From Craspedostauros australis (taxonomy: Eukaryota; Bacillariophyta; Bacillariophyceae; Mastogloiales; Achnanthaceae), in contig JAMXDE010000017.1 in assembly GCA_026770025.1 (NCBI GenBank), positions 434,001 through 498,000 of the forward strand: DNA of 64,000 nucleotides, in the 5' to 3' direction. A program made the position numbers and the translations under genes. Shown here one piece after another: positions 40,066-49,163 of this stretch (its first letter is position 1; each line of letters starts with the position of its first letter). The notes beneath the pieces are model-generated. The model was not told where the DNA came from and did not search any database. It was given only the letters and a program-made list of their open reading frames with translations.

Positions 40066-40277
40066 AACATCAACACCTGCCCAAAACAACACGATGCTGA
40101 GCGATCGAGTTCGAGCAAAGATACGAATCTTGAACGTGACATGAAATCGCACGATCGCAAGAGACGAGGAAAGAGAAAGAAGAAACAAGTCACAAAAGAC
40201 CGAGGTGCACAACAACATCGACATTAACATCAACATCGAGATCCGTATCACAAGACCAACATCAAGAAAGCATCACC

Positions 40278-42020
40278 ATGAACGCAGTTGCAGCATCCTC
40301 CCTTCGATCCGTGTCAAGGACCCTCGCGTCTTCCGGCGCCGCCAAGCGATCCTTCGCGGCCGCAGCTGGCAGCGAGAACTTGGTCAAGACCGCCCTCAAT
40401 GACCTGCACAGAGAACTTGGCGGTGAAATGGTGCCATTCGCTGGATACGAGCTTCCAGTCCTCTACAAGGGAGACAATGGCGGCGTCATGAACGAGCATC
40501 TCTGGTGCCGCGAGGAAGGCAAGGCGGCCATGTTTGATGTCTCGCACATGGGGCAGGTGAGTATCTTCGCGACGGACTGGACACACTGGACGAACTAGTT
40601 GGGCGATCGCCTTTTGCAGGACTGTTGGATGTGCGTGGGTGATTCTATTTTAGCAAGGATCATTCTCCTCGTACGTTGCGTCATATTCCGTTGCACAATC
40701 CTCGTGCTCACCCGTTTTCATGCACCTTCTTCCTCGTACAATTCGCCAATCGCACGAATATCCAACCCATTCTTCGTGCGTATGTGTGTGTACTCCATGA
40801 CAGATTCGCTGGCACGGAAAGGACCGCGTCGCATTTTTGGAAAAGGTCGTCGTGGGTGACATTGCCGGCCTCACGCCAGGCAGCGGTCTGCTCTCCTTGG
40901 TCACCAACGAAAAGGGTGGAATCCTGGATGACACCGTCATCACCAACGCCGGTGACTTTGTTTACATGGTCGTCAACGGTGCCACCAAGTTCGGTGACAT
41001 GAAGCATTTCCAGGAGCAGCTGGATCAGTTCGATGGCGACGTCACCATGGAGTACCTCGAGGATACGATGCAGTTGCTTGCGATCCAGGGACCTGGTGCT
41101 GCCGCGGCCATCGCCAAGATCCTGCCGGAGGGATTCGATTTGACCAACATGGCCTTCATGACAGGAACGGACACCACCTTGGATGGTGTGGAAGGGTGCC
41201 GAATCACGCGGTAAGTCGATTGCTTCACACCGATTTGTTTTGTCATGTCAATTGCCGTTGTTGTTGTTGTTGTTGTTGTTGTTGAGTGGAAGTCTGCCGC
41301 TGGTTGAGGCGCAACACCTCACAACCAACACAAGCCAGTCCGTGGGAAGACGAACAAGCACTGACCAAAATACCATCGCCTCCCATGCACGATCACATTC
41401 TGTGCCTTTCCCATCCACCATACTCGCACGCCAAACCTGACATGACCGAAAGATGCGGCTACACCGGAGAGGATGGATTCGAAATCGCCATGCCAGAGGC
41501 AAGCGCGAACTCCATCGCCTCCAAATTGCTGGAGGATCCAGCTGTCAACCCAACAGGTCTCGGTGCCCGTGATTCGTTGCGACTCGAAGCTGGTTTGTGC
41601 TTGTACGGCAACGATCTGAACGAGGAGACCAATCCAATCGAAGGTGCTCTGGGATGGACCTTGGGCGGAAAGGGAGGCAGACGCCGCACCGAGCAGGGCT
41701 TCCTGGGAGCAGAGACCTTTCTGACCCCCGAGGGCAAGTTCCGAAAGCAATCGCGCAAGCGTGTTGGCATCTTCGGCATGAAAGCGCCCGCCAGAGATCA
41801 CACGGAGATCTACGACGCCACCGGCGAGAATCTGATCGGAGAAATCACATCCGGAACCTATTCGCCGTGCCTCAAGGCGCCCATCGCCATGGGATACGTG
41901 TCGAGCGCAAATGCCAAGGCTGGTACAGAAGTCATGCTCAAGATCCGAAACAAGATGCAGAAGGCCGCCGTCACCAAGATGCCATTCGTCGAATCCAGAT
42001 ACTACCGTGTCCCAGAGTAA
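40278..42020 (+). CDS. GCST: Aminomethyltransferase, glycine cleavage T-protein (three exons)
   Basis: Exons 40278-40556, 40804-41210 and 41453-42020 join in phase, giving 417 residues. Donors are CAG|GTGAGT and GCG|GTAAGT; acceptors are ATGACAG and CCGAAAG. The N-terminus MNAVAASSLRSVSRTLASSG is an arginine/serine-rich mitochondrial presequence. The T-protein domain is clear: ALNDLHRELGGEMVPFAGYE, MFDVSHMGQ|IRWHGKDR, LLSLVTNEKGGILDDTVI, RCGYTGEDGFEIAMP (tetrahydrofolate-binding region), LGARDSLRLEAGLCLYGNDL, then the C-terminal barrel with GITSGTYSP-like EITSGTYSPCL and IAMGYV. It transfers the aminomethyl group from H-protein to tetrahydrofolate, releasing ammonia in photorespiratory glycine breakdown. 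Intron 2 carries a (GTT)n run. The promoter is interrupted by the retrotransposon 212 bases upstream. Confidence 0.95.
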
Positions 42021-42218
42021 TGCGGATGCCGACCTGCAGGTATTATGTGCAACGCAGCGAAGCTTTTCTAGCCTCCATTGCACCCGCAAAACGAAAATAG
42101 CATTAAACATCATCGTCAGGCAACCAATATTATTCAAGTACTGCAGAGTGCTCCATGAGCTGCTCCCAAAGTTGTCGCAAACGATGTGCTGTGGTGTTGA
42201 TTGGTACTTCTCTCCTAT

Positions 42219-43346
42219 TTACAAGTACTTTTGTATTGCGTTGTATGCCGCCAGCTGGCGTTTGACATCGCGGTATTGCGACGAACCTGCATGTCTCCTC
42301 TCGCATTGATCACCCACAGGACCAGTCGCTCCGTTCGCCGACGCAACGTAGGTTCCAGAAGCGTACTGATCGTATCCGTTGATGCCCAGAATAGCGTCGA
42401 CGTAGCGCTGCGCACCGGTTGGCAGGTCGTGCATGAAGCCAATGAACCTGAAAAACTTCATGATTGGCTGGCCTGCCATGCGAACGAATATCGGCAAGGC
42501 TTTGTGAGATTGAGCGGCCGTGCCTGTCGTCCCGCCTGGGCTGACGGTCAGCACGACGTAATCTGGATTCCGCCTGGCCCACTCCATGAAGTACAAAGCG
42601 GCGATGCCCTTGACATAACCGTAGTGTGCGACGACATCAAGCCTCGTGACGTTGGCACCGGTGATGAATGCCTGCATACCGGCCTCATCCTTGGGCATCT
42701 TCGGTGCGGCGAGGGCAATGATGGGGATTCCGCGGGCTGCTTCCGACCCCGAGAACATGATGCGAGATACACCAGGCTTGAGCCGTCCAGCAGCTTCCAA
42801 CGCATTCAAGAGGTGCAGATTTCCAATCAGATTTATTTGGATTTGATCCACGATATGACACACTCCTCCTGCATTCAGAATGACGCCATCAACTCGTTCG
42901 CCCCAACTTAGTGCTGACATGGCGTTTGCAACGAGCGTTGCCTTGTCGTCTTCTGCATCGAATTTCATGAAAGCCAGCTTGGAGGCGGCGATTCCATGTT
43001 GCATGACGAGCGCGTTTATCGCAGCCATAGCCTTGTGCTCGTTGCGGCATGCCATGTACACCTTCTTCGTCTCCGGCATCGCAGCAAGCTGACGCGTTGT
43101 TTCAAAGCCAAGCCCAACGTTGGCTCCAGTCACAACGTACACTTTCCCTGCTGCGCCGTTCCAACGGCGAGTTTGGCCAAACGGGAACCTCCATCCTGAC
43201 TTCGCCTCGCTGGCTGCTCCAATAGAGCTCGGCATTCCGAGTTGGCCTTCTGACTGTTCCACTGTTGCGTGCGCAACGCACGTCATCAAGAGCAGCACCA
43301 GTGCCAACAGTGGCAACGGCGATTGAAGCCGCCACATGTTGCCCAT
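42219..43346 (-). CDS. Short-chain dehydrogenase/reductase with signal peptide (SDR 1)
   Basis: 375 residues, single exon, from MGNMWRLQ. A strong hydrophobic N-terminus (LPLLALVLLLMTCVAHA) indicates a signal peptide or membrane anchor. The Rossmann motif TGANVGLG, an acidic/ACRNE segment for cofactor choice, the NAGG motif, a Ser strand (RIMFSGSEAARG) and YGYVK (YxxxK) form the SDR site. The architecture resembles protochlorophyllide reductase/retinol-dehydrogenase-like SDRs (cl. SDR with GSEAARG). The substrate is not predictable. A paralogue lacking the leader follows at 43901-44875 on the same strand, so this copy appears to have gained secretory/ER targeting (or the other lost it). There is no ASAF motif, so the plastid is less likely. 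Confidence 0.8.
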   Translation of the reverse strand: MGNMWRLQSPLPLLALVLLLMTCVAHATVEQSEGQLGMPSSIGAASEAKSGWRFPFGQTRRWNGAAGKVYVVTGANVGLGFETTRQLAAMPETKKVYMACRNEHKAMAAINALVMQHGIAASKLAFMKFDAEDDKATLVANAMSALSWGERVDGVILNAGGVCHIVDQIQINLIGNLHLLNALEAAGRLKPGVSRIMFSGSEAARGIPIIALAAPKMPKDEAGMQAFITGANVTRLDVVAHYGYVKGIAALYFMEWARRNPDYVVLTVSPGGTTGTAAQSHKALPIFVRMAGQPIMKFFRFIGFMHDLPTGAQRYVDAILGINGYDQYASGTYVASANGATGPVGDQCERRHAGSSQYRDVKRQLAAYNAIQKYL

Positions 43347-43900
43347 CGAGCGCTTCAGCTGGATCTTCGATCTGCTTGTGACCTTGTTGAGGTTTGGTTG
43401 GACTGGATTGGATTGGATTGGATTGGATTGTTTGGAAGTGATTCACCACCTGATGCTTGCAACTATGATGTCAACAATGACGATGACGATGACGACGAGA
43501 AAGGATGCCTTCTCTGACTGACGATGGTCAGTGCAACGCAGATTGTGTGGAAAAGATACGTTTGTGTCTCTCAGCGGAAGTCGTCTGAAGGGAATCTTTG
43601 GTCACAAATTCCTGTTTGGTTGGGCCACTCCAAGTTCGCCAAAATTGTGACGAACACGCCAACATGCCAACATGCCAACAAAGCTTCAGAAGGAGGCTAG
43701 AGATGTACGACTATGACCTGGGTATGAGTACGAGCTGCTTCATAGAATAAGATCTATCTGTGGTCTGAATCAAGTTTTGTATCACATTCGTACACTAATG
43801 ATGTTGATGTCCATCTGTGTTTACTCTAATGAGCTTTGACTTCGCAGTCGACTCTCCACCAATGCTGATGGGAACGCCATTAACTCAATGCACCCACCAT
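43347..43900. other. Intergenic between the two SDR genes
   Basis: No gene seen. A (GGATT)n run of about five units lies at 43403-43430, just upstream of the SDR 1 start on its transcribed strand (AATCC sense). A TGAGTACGAG motif occurs at ~43724. Confidence 0.5.
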
Positions 43901-44875
43901 CTACATGTAGGCCTGGATCACTTCGTACGCTGCGACCTGCTTGTTGATGTCGCCGTACTGGGATGCGCGAGGTTCCTTGCGCAAGGACTGGTCGCTGACG
44001 GGACCAGAGAGTCCACTGGTGGAAGCGACGAAGGTGCCGGAAGTGAATTTGTTGAACCCGTTGATGCCAAGGACTCCATCGACGTAGCGTTTGGCGCCCT
44101 TGGAAACACCGTGCGCCATGCTGAACTTCTTGAACACCTTCATCATTTTCGGTGCCATCACGCGCATGTGTGCGGGGAAGGCCTTTTGGGCTGGGGCTTT
44201 GGTGCCCGTGGTGGCGCCTGGACTGATGGTCAGGACGAAGTACTCAGGGTTGTGTCGAGCCCATTCCGAGAAGTAGAGAGCCGAAACGCCTTTGGCGGTC
44301 GCGTAGTAGGCGACTGCATCGAATTTCTTGGTGTGGGTTCCCATGACGACTTTCTGCATATCCTTGGAAGTGCTTGGCAGCTTGGGCGCTGGTACACCGA
44401 AGGTCGGGGCACCGCGGGCTGCTTCAGAGCCGGCAAAGACGATACGGGTCTCGTTGGGCTTCAGCATGTTGGCATCCTTCAGACCTTCCACGAGGTGAAG
44501 ATGACCGACCAAGTTGATCTGGATCTGATCCATGATGTTGTTTGGTCCCGTTGGCTTACCAGCCAAGTCGGATCCCGGACCCCCGGCGTTGAGGATAATG
44601 CCGTCGATTTGTTCGCCATCAGAGATTGCGTGCATGGCATTTGCCACGATTGTCTCCTTGTCGTCCCCTCCGACGAACTCCATGAATGCCAGCTTGGACG
44701 ATGGAATGCCATGCTCGTTGATGAGCGTGCTTATGGCTTCGTTTGCCTTCTCGCTGGTGCGGCAAGACATGTAGACTTTCTTGGTCTCGGCCATGAGGGC
44801 CAACTGTCGCGTGGCTTCCAGTCCAAGTCCGCTGTTGGCTCCGGTGACGATGAAGATGTTCTTGTTGGATGGCAT
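43901..44875 (-). CDS. Short-chain dehydrogenase/reductase, cytosolic paralogue (SDR 2)
   Basis: 324 residues, single exon, starting directly at the nucleotide-binding strand (MPSNKNIFIVTGANSGLGLE). It shares with SDR 1 the TGANxGLG, NAGG, SGSEAARG/AGSEAARG and YxxxK sites (here YYATAK), the block IMDQIQINLVGHLHLVEGL and the C-terminal GVLGINGFNKFTSGTFVAS. The two therefore form a tandem duplicate pair with clear divergence. There is no targeting sequence, so cytosolic NAD(P)-dependent oxidoreduction is expected. The distance between the genes and their head-to-tail orientation fit an old tandem duplication. A 393-codon antisense frame over this gene is a shadow. Confidence 0.82.
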   Translation of the reverse strand: MPSNKNIFIVTGANSGLGLEATRQLALMAETKKVYMSCRTSEKANEAISTLINEHGIPSSKLAFMEFVGGDDKETIVANAMHAISDGEQIDGIILNAGGPGSDLAGKPTGPNNIMDQIQINLVGHLHLVEGLKDANMLKPNETRIVFAGSEAARGAPTFGVPAPKLPSTSKDMQKVVMGTHTKKFDAVAYYATAKGVSALYFSEWARHNPEYFVLTISPGATTGTKAPAQKAFPAHMRVMAPKMMKVFKKFSMAHGVSKGAKRYVDGVLGINGFNKFTSGTFVASTSGLSGPVSDQSLRKEPRASQYGDINKQVAAYEVIQAYM

Positions 44876-45658
44876 GGTGCTTTTTCCTTTTGTTTTGTTG
44901 GGCTGGATTGTTGTGTCTTTGGCGTTTTATGCTGTGCTGTATTTGTTGCTTCGTTTGTGCCTGGCTGTGCTTCGTTGAATGTGAGTAGTTGTGAGTAGTT
45001 GTGAGTAGTTGTGAGTAGTTGTGAGCAGTTGCGAGATTGATTTTGTGAGCTGATTGATGTCACAAGAACCCTTTGGTGGTGAGATTCAGGGGGGATGGAC
45101 GACAGAACGAGAACAGTACGCGTACTTGCGAGAAATCGAGGAATGAAGCAAAGGACACCCGGATTTGCGATCATGCGTGGAGGCGCATGGAACCAGATGC
45201 GGGCGCGTTGCCGCATCCGCGACTCTGCGCAGCTCTTCGCGAGTTTCGATGTTGTTCATGGATGTTTTGGGAAGAACGGAAGTGAACAACTGCATGCTTA
45301 AGAGTGTCCTAGATGATCCAAAGGGTGTCCTCATTGGGCTTTGCCTCCAACAGCGATACCAGGAGAGGAGCTCTGTGTGCGGTCTCGATTACCATCTTTA
45401 TCGCAATACCCGCCTGCACGTAGTACATCGAGCGAGACGTCTTCATTCTATGGTTATAATTAATGCTCGTACTTTCTTGTCACCTGAGGCTCCGCTGAGC
45501 CGAGATGATGATAGCAGGAAGCAGGCACCGTGCACCAAGACCAACAACCAGAACAATGGCTGTTATTCTCGTGACCGGCCGCAGTTGCCACAAAGACAAG
45601 GAGCTGGCGTGCGATTCACAGAGGTAGTCACAACGTTACGTTCATGCGCCATGGTAGC
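44876..45658. other. Intergenic with (GTGAGTAGTT)5 minisatellite
   Basis: No gene seen. Five head-to-tail copies of a 10-base unit GTGAGTAGTT occupy 44981-45030, the last with one change. On the transcribed strand of SDR 2 they would lie in the 5' UTR or promoter (AACTACTCAC). The remainder has no convincing frame. Confidence 0.6.
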
Positions 45659-46936
45659 TCAGCTCCTTGCGTTGTTCCAGCCCCAAATGACCGTCTCCTT
45701 GGGGTATAGCGTGTTCTGGTAGCTGCTGCGTTCTGAGAAACGAGAAAAGTAGGCATCGAGCGATGGGTAGTCGCCGATGGCAGGCTTGCCCTCCTTGAAT
45801 TCCTCCACGGCCACGGTCATGTGGTACAGCTTTGGAATGAGGGAGCAGTCGATCAACGAAACATCCGTGCCGCACAAGTATTCCGATCCCGATTCCGCCA
45901 GATGGGTCTCCAATCGCGACAGGCACTCCTCGAGATATTCTCGTTCCCCACTGTCTTCTCCGGTCTGCTTGATGTATCGTGCCATGGCTGGGAAGAAGTC
46001 GCCGATGGCATCCTCCGCTTCCTCCCCCTTCTTCTTCGGTGCTTTCAGCGATGGATCCGGAAAGAAGAAGTCGAGGTACTCGCAGATGATCTCCGATTCC
46101 ACGTAGCATTCTTTACGATGTCTCAGTGCTGGCATCTTGCCTTCGTAGTGCTCAATCAACCAATTCGGCTTTGTGGCTGCAACCGCTGGCTGCAAGTCGT
46201 ATTCCAATCCCTTCTCTTCCATAACCTACCGAAGAAGAAGAAGACGAAGTTGGGCCAAGTAATCACGAAGAGTGATTTTGTGAGATGCAAGGAACAGATA
46301 ATCGGATGCATGCTGTGTGCCATGTGCTGCTGTTGCCATCGCAAAAGAAACACGGCTGTCTCTCATCGCAAGCATTCGCACAACCAGCAGAGTTTCGCAC
46401 GTACCAATCTGACAAAGTGAGCAAATGGGCAATCGCCCACGTCGGTGCCTTCCGGTCCTGCCTTGAGGTAGAGAAGCATACCACCGGCTGCGGCAATATT
46501 GAACAGCATTGTGATTGTCACGAGCGTGGAGTCAAGAGATTACAACCAGTCACAGCAACAGAAGCAAGACGGTGAGCAAATGATGTACGTGCCACTCATT
46601 ACTGCAATCCGCGCAGGGCATCGTGCGCCGACATATTCGAACGCAGAGCAGCAACACCAACAGTAGCAGTAGCAACACGCAATATCCTTCCATGCCATCC
46701 ATGCCCATTCCCAATCACTGCCATCAAGTCGGAATCTCACCTTCCGGTGTGGCGGTCTCGCGCCGTCTTTCCAAACCGCGGTTGCGTGGGGACATGTTCA
46801 GCGCAGTCGGCGTCGAATGCCTCGCTGCGGTTGACGCCAGTGTGTTGAATCCGCGTGTCGTCTGCTGCAACGAAAATGCCGATGCGACTTGGCACAGCGA
46901 TGCCATGTGCACTGCGGAACGTAAGAATCGTCTCAT
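45659..46936 (-). CDS. Plastid-targeted glutathione S-transferase / DHAR-like protein (three exons)
   Basis: Exons complement(46741..46936), (46405..46487) and (45659..46225) join in phase (donors GGAAG|GTGAGA and ATTG|GTACGT; acceptors GCCGCAG and TCGGTAG), giving 281 residues. The leader MRRFLRSAVHMASLCQVASAF|SLQQTTRGF has a perfect ASAF cleavage motif for a complex plastid, followed by a transit-like stretch (NTLASTAARHSTPTALN). The mature protein starts near AGGMLLYLKAGPEGTDVGDC. Its N-terminal thioredoxin-like domain has GDCPFAHFVRLVMEEKGLEY with Cys85, the DHAR/omega-type catalytic Cys. The second domain includes CYVESEIICEYLDFFFPDP and LCGTDVSLIDCSLIPKLYHM. Likely role: glutathione-dependent dehydroascorbate reduction or thiol transfer in the stroma. 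Boundaries 46487 and 46741 rest on splice phase and family fit. Confidence 0.85.
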
Positions 46937-47515
46937 CGTGATGATCGGAGTTGCAACGAAAAGTGATGGGTTTGGGGTTCCTCGACAGAGTTGGCTGATG
47001 AGGCTCGGCGTCGTGGGATACTTGCGGTTCGTCTGGTATGTTCGTGTGCGATTGTGCGTGAATGCGGTGGTGGGTATCTGATCTTGATGGGTGATGCCTG
47101 TCTGTGTGGTGGCAGAGCAGGTTGTTGTGTTGATGTGTGTTCGTGGTTTCCTTCGTTTGGGTCGTTGGTTGTGGATGTGTTAGTCGACGGAGTCGAACGT
47201 GAGCAACGTATCCACGATCCACGATTCGGTGACAAAATCAGTGACGCAATCGTGGGCTTTGCCTGTTGCGTGTCGGATGGATTGCCTCACATCAATGGAA
47301 GGAGGCGCCTCTCTGACGAGGTTGGGCGAAGGTGGGCACAGGCGTGAGCAGCCTGGACGCCAAGCAGCAGGCCTTCATCAACTACACGCACCATAGGTAC
47401 GATACTGGTACGAAGACATCAAGCCAAGTATTCTATCATTCGAGCATGGTACGATACGAGTACGAGATCTACTAGAGTCGCACGAAATCTCACGCTCGAG
47501 TCTCACAACATAAAC
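46937..47515. other. Divergent intergenic region
   Basis: Shared promoter space between the plastid GST (minus) and the LRR protein (plus). Overlapping frames on both strands (46991-47347, 46933-47235) are Arg/Ser-rich shadows. CGTAC/TACGAGTACGAG motifs sit at 47397-47467, within ~120 bases of the LRR start. Confidence 0.45.
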
Positions 47516-49045
47516 ATGAGCACGGAATGGCTGATCTACAAGATCGGCACCAACGATGAGAGCCTCACATCTGCGGTGCTGGACGTTGGATACTACGACA
47601 CCGATCAATGGCGACGCCTCTGCTCCTGCCTCGCAATCAACGAGCACCTGCGCTCCATTCAGATCGAGTACTTTGCTTCGAGGGCGGAGTACGACGTCAG
47701 CGAGGAGCAATTTGGCGCACTTGCGAATGCGATGGCAGCAATTCCATCGCTCAACACGCTTGAGATCACTGGCATTCCGCTGTCCGCTCTGTCTGCCCTC
47801 TTCATTCCTCGCGGTCGGGCTGGAGCACCTCTCCATCGCAATGGCCGCATACAATCAGTGCCGTACAGGTGCTTGCGCAGCATCGAGCTGTCCAACACGA
47901 CGGAAGGCACGATCAGTCACCAGTTGCTGCGGCACATTGGTGCGGTGCCTGGACTGCGGCATGTCAAGATAGAGTCCCCCCGCCCGGAAGAGATCCATCC
48001 CCTCTTACTGCATGCTCGTGAACTGGAGACGTTAACGGTGGAGCATTCCGTTTCGTTGCTGTCGATGGGAGAGGATTATCTCTTCCAGGACAGGAACATG
48101 TCCCGCTTGCTCGAGCCAATTGACTACGGATGCACGTCACTACGTCAGGAAATGGCCCTGACAGTGCTTGATCTGGACACCCCCATCAGCCTGTCATCGA
48201 TGCTGAGTATAAGCCAGCTGCTGACTCGCACCTTAAGGGAGTCCACCTCCGGCAGGCTGACGTTGCGGCGATTTCGATTTTCTTGCGACGGGACGAAGAA
48301 GGCAAGCCGGGAAGGCTTCGTGAGCGACACTAGCTTTCTCTGTCCGACCCTTGTCGTCGAGACCTTGCTGAGGGCGCTGCGGCCGATCATGCTTCCAGGA
48401 ACGCAGCAAACAGATGCTGCCAATGCCGCACCAACGCACAACTTGCTGGAGTTTCGCAACTATCGCGCAATCGATCTGGAGCACTTGGCGCACGAAGATC
48501 CGGACCTGTCCACGGGGACACGTGCGGAACGGACGCGGAGGGTGGAACAGCTGGAGGAAGAAACGATCACGAACAACTTCATGCTGGAACGGTATGCTCT
48601 GTTCCGACAACCGACGGAGAAGATCAAGCTGCATCTCAAGCTGAATGAAGTTGGGAGGAAGCGGTTGTTTCGTGAGCACGGCAACGTGGATCAGTCTGAG
48701 GAAGGCGATCTAGTTGATGATCAGCGTGATGTCGTTGCACAGATCATCCTGGAGCAGCGAGATGATCTTGACTGTTTGTATTACTTTCTGAGGCAGTGTC
48801 CTGTCATTTGTCAGGTACGGCCTGCCGCAAGTGAGAATTCCGACTTGACAGCAGACGGTGCAAGTAAAATCGAAGGAAAGGGGGACAACAACGCTTGTCG
48901 CAAGCAAACGAAGTGTTCGAGGGATGCCAACACCGGTGCTGACGTTTTGATGGATGCAACGTATGCATCGTTCCAGCGGCATTCAAAGAGATTGAGAACA
49001 GATGACGACTGGCCTTCAATTGGTGGCGGTGATGATAGTGCTTAA
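47516..49045 (+). CDS. Leucine-rich-repeat protein of stramenopile type
   Basis: 509 residues, single exon from MSTEWLIYKIGTNDESLTSA. The N-terminal ~340 residues hold irregular leucine-rich repeats of the ribonuclease-inhibitor style (WRRLCSCLAINEHLRSIQIE, AIPSLNTLEITGIPLSALSA, CLRSIELSNTTEGTISHQLL, VPGLRHVKIESP, LHARELETLTVEHS). After a linker comes a helix and a conserved-looking FRQPTEKIKLHLKLNEVGR segment; a similar YLKLNxAGRxRL block ends many diatom LRR proteins in my experience of the family. The tail is acidic and basic with a KRLR patch. No signal peptide, no TM, no NACHT or kinase domain, so protein-protein interaction in the cytosol or nucleus is the only function I can support. 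Confidence 0.7.
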   Translation: MSTEWLIYKIGTNDESLTSAVLDVGYYDTDQWRRLCSCLAINEHLRSIQIEYFASRAEYDVSEEQFGALANAMAAIPSLNTLEITGIPLSALSALFIPRGRAGAPLHRNGRIQSVPYRCLRSIELSNTTEGTISHQLLRHIGAVPGLRHVKIESPRPEEIHPLLLHARELETLTVEHSVSLLSMGEDYLFQDRNMSRLLEPIDYGCTSLRQEMALTVLDLDTPISLSSMLSISQLLTRTLRESTSGRLTLRRFRFSCDGTKKASREGFVSDTSFLCPTLVVETLLRALRPIMLPGTQQTDAANAAPTHNLLEFRNYRAIDLEHLAHEDPDLSTGTRAERTRRVEQLEEETITNNFMLERYALFRQPTEKIKLHLKLNEVGRKRLFREHGNVDQSEEGDLVDDQRDVVAQIILEQRDDLDCLYYFLRQCPVICQVRPAASENSDLTADGASKIEGKGDNNACRKQTKCSRDANTGADVLMDATYASFQRHSKRLRTDDDWPSIGGGDDSA

Positions 49046-49163
49046 ACCGAGAACTGCAGATAGAATAGAACTGTGTCCATCAACCCGTAAATCACAGTAG
49101 AAAACTCTCTCGACCTAAAATACCACATTCAAGCTCTCGCTCCAGCTCTCTCTCTCTCTCTCT

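Noticed and set aside
43817-44998. 393-codon plus-strand frame
   Set aside because: Exactly antisense to SDR 2, whose motifs are unambiguous; the plus product has no family features.
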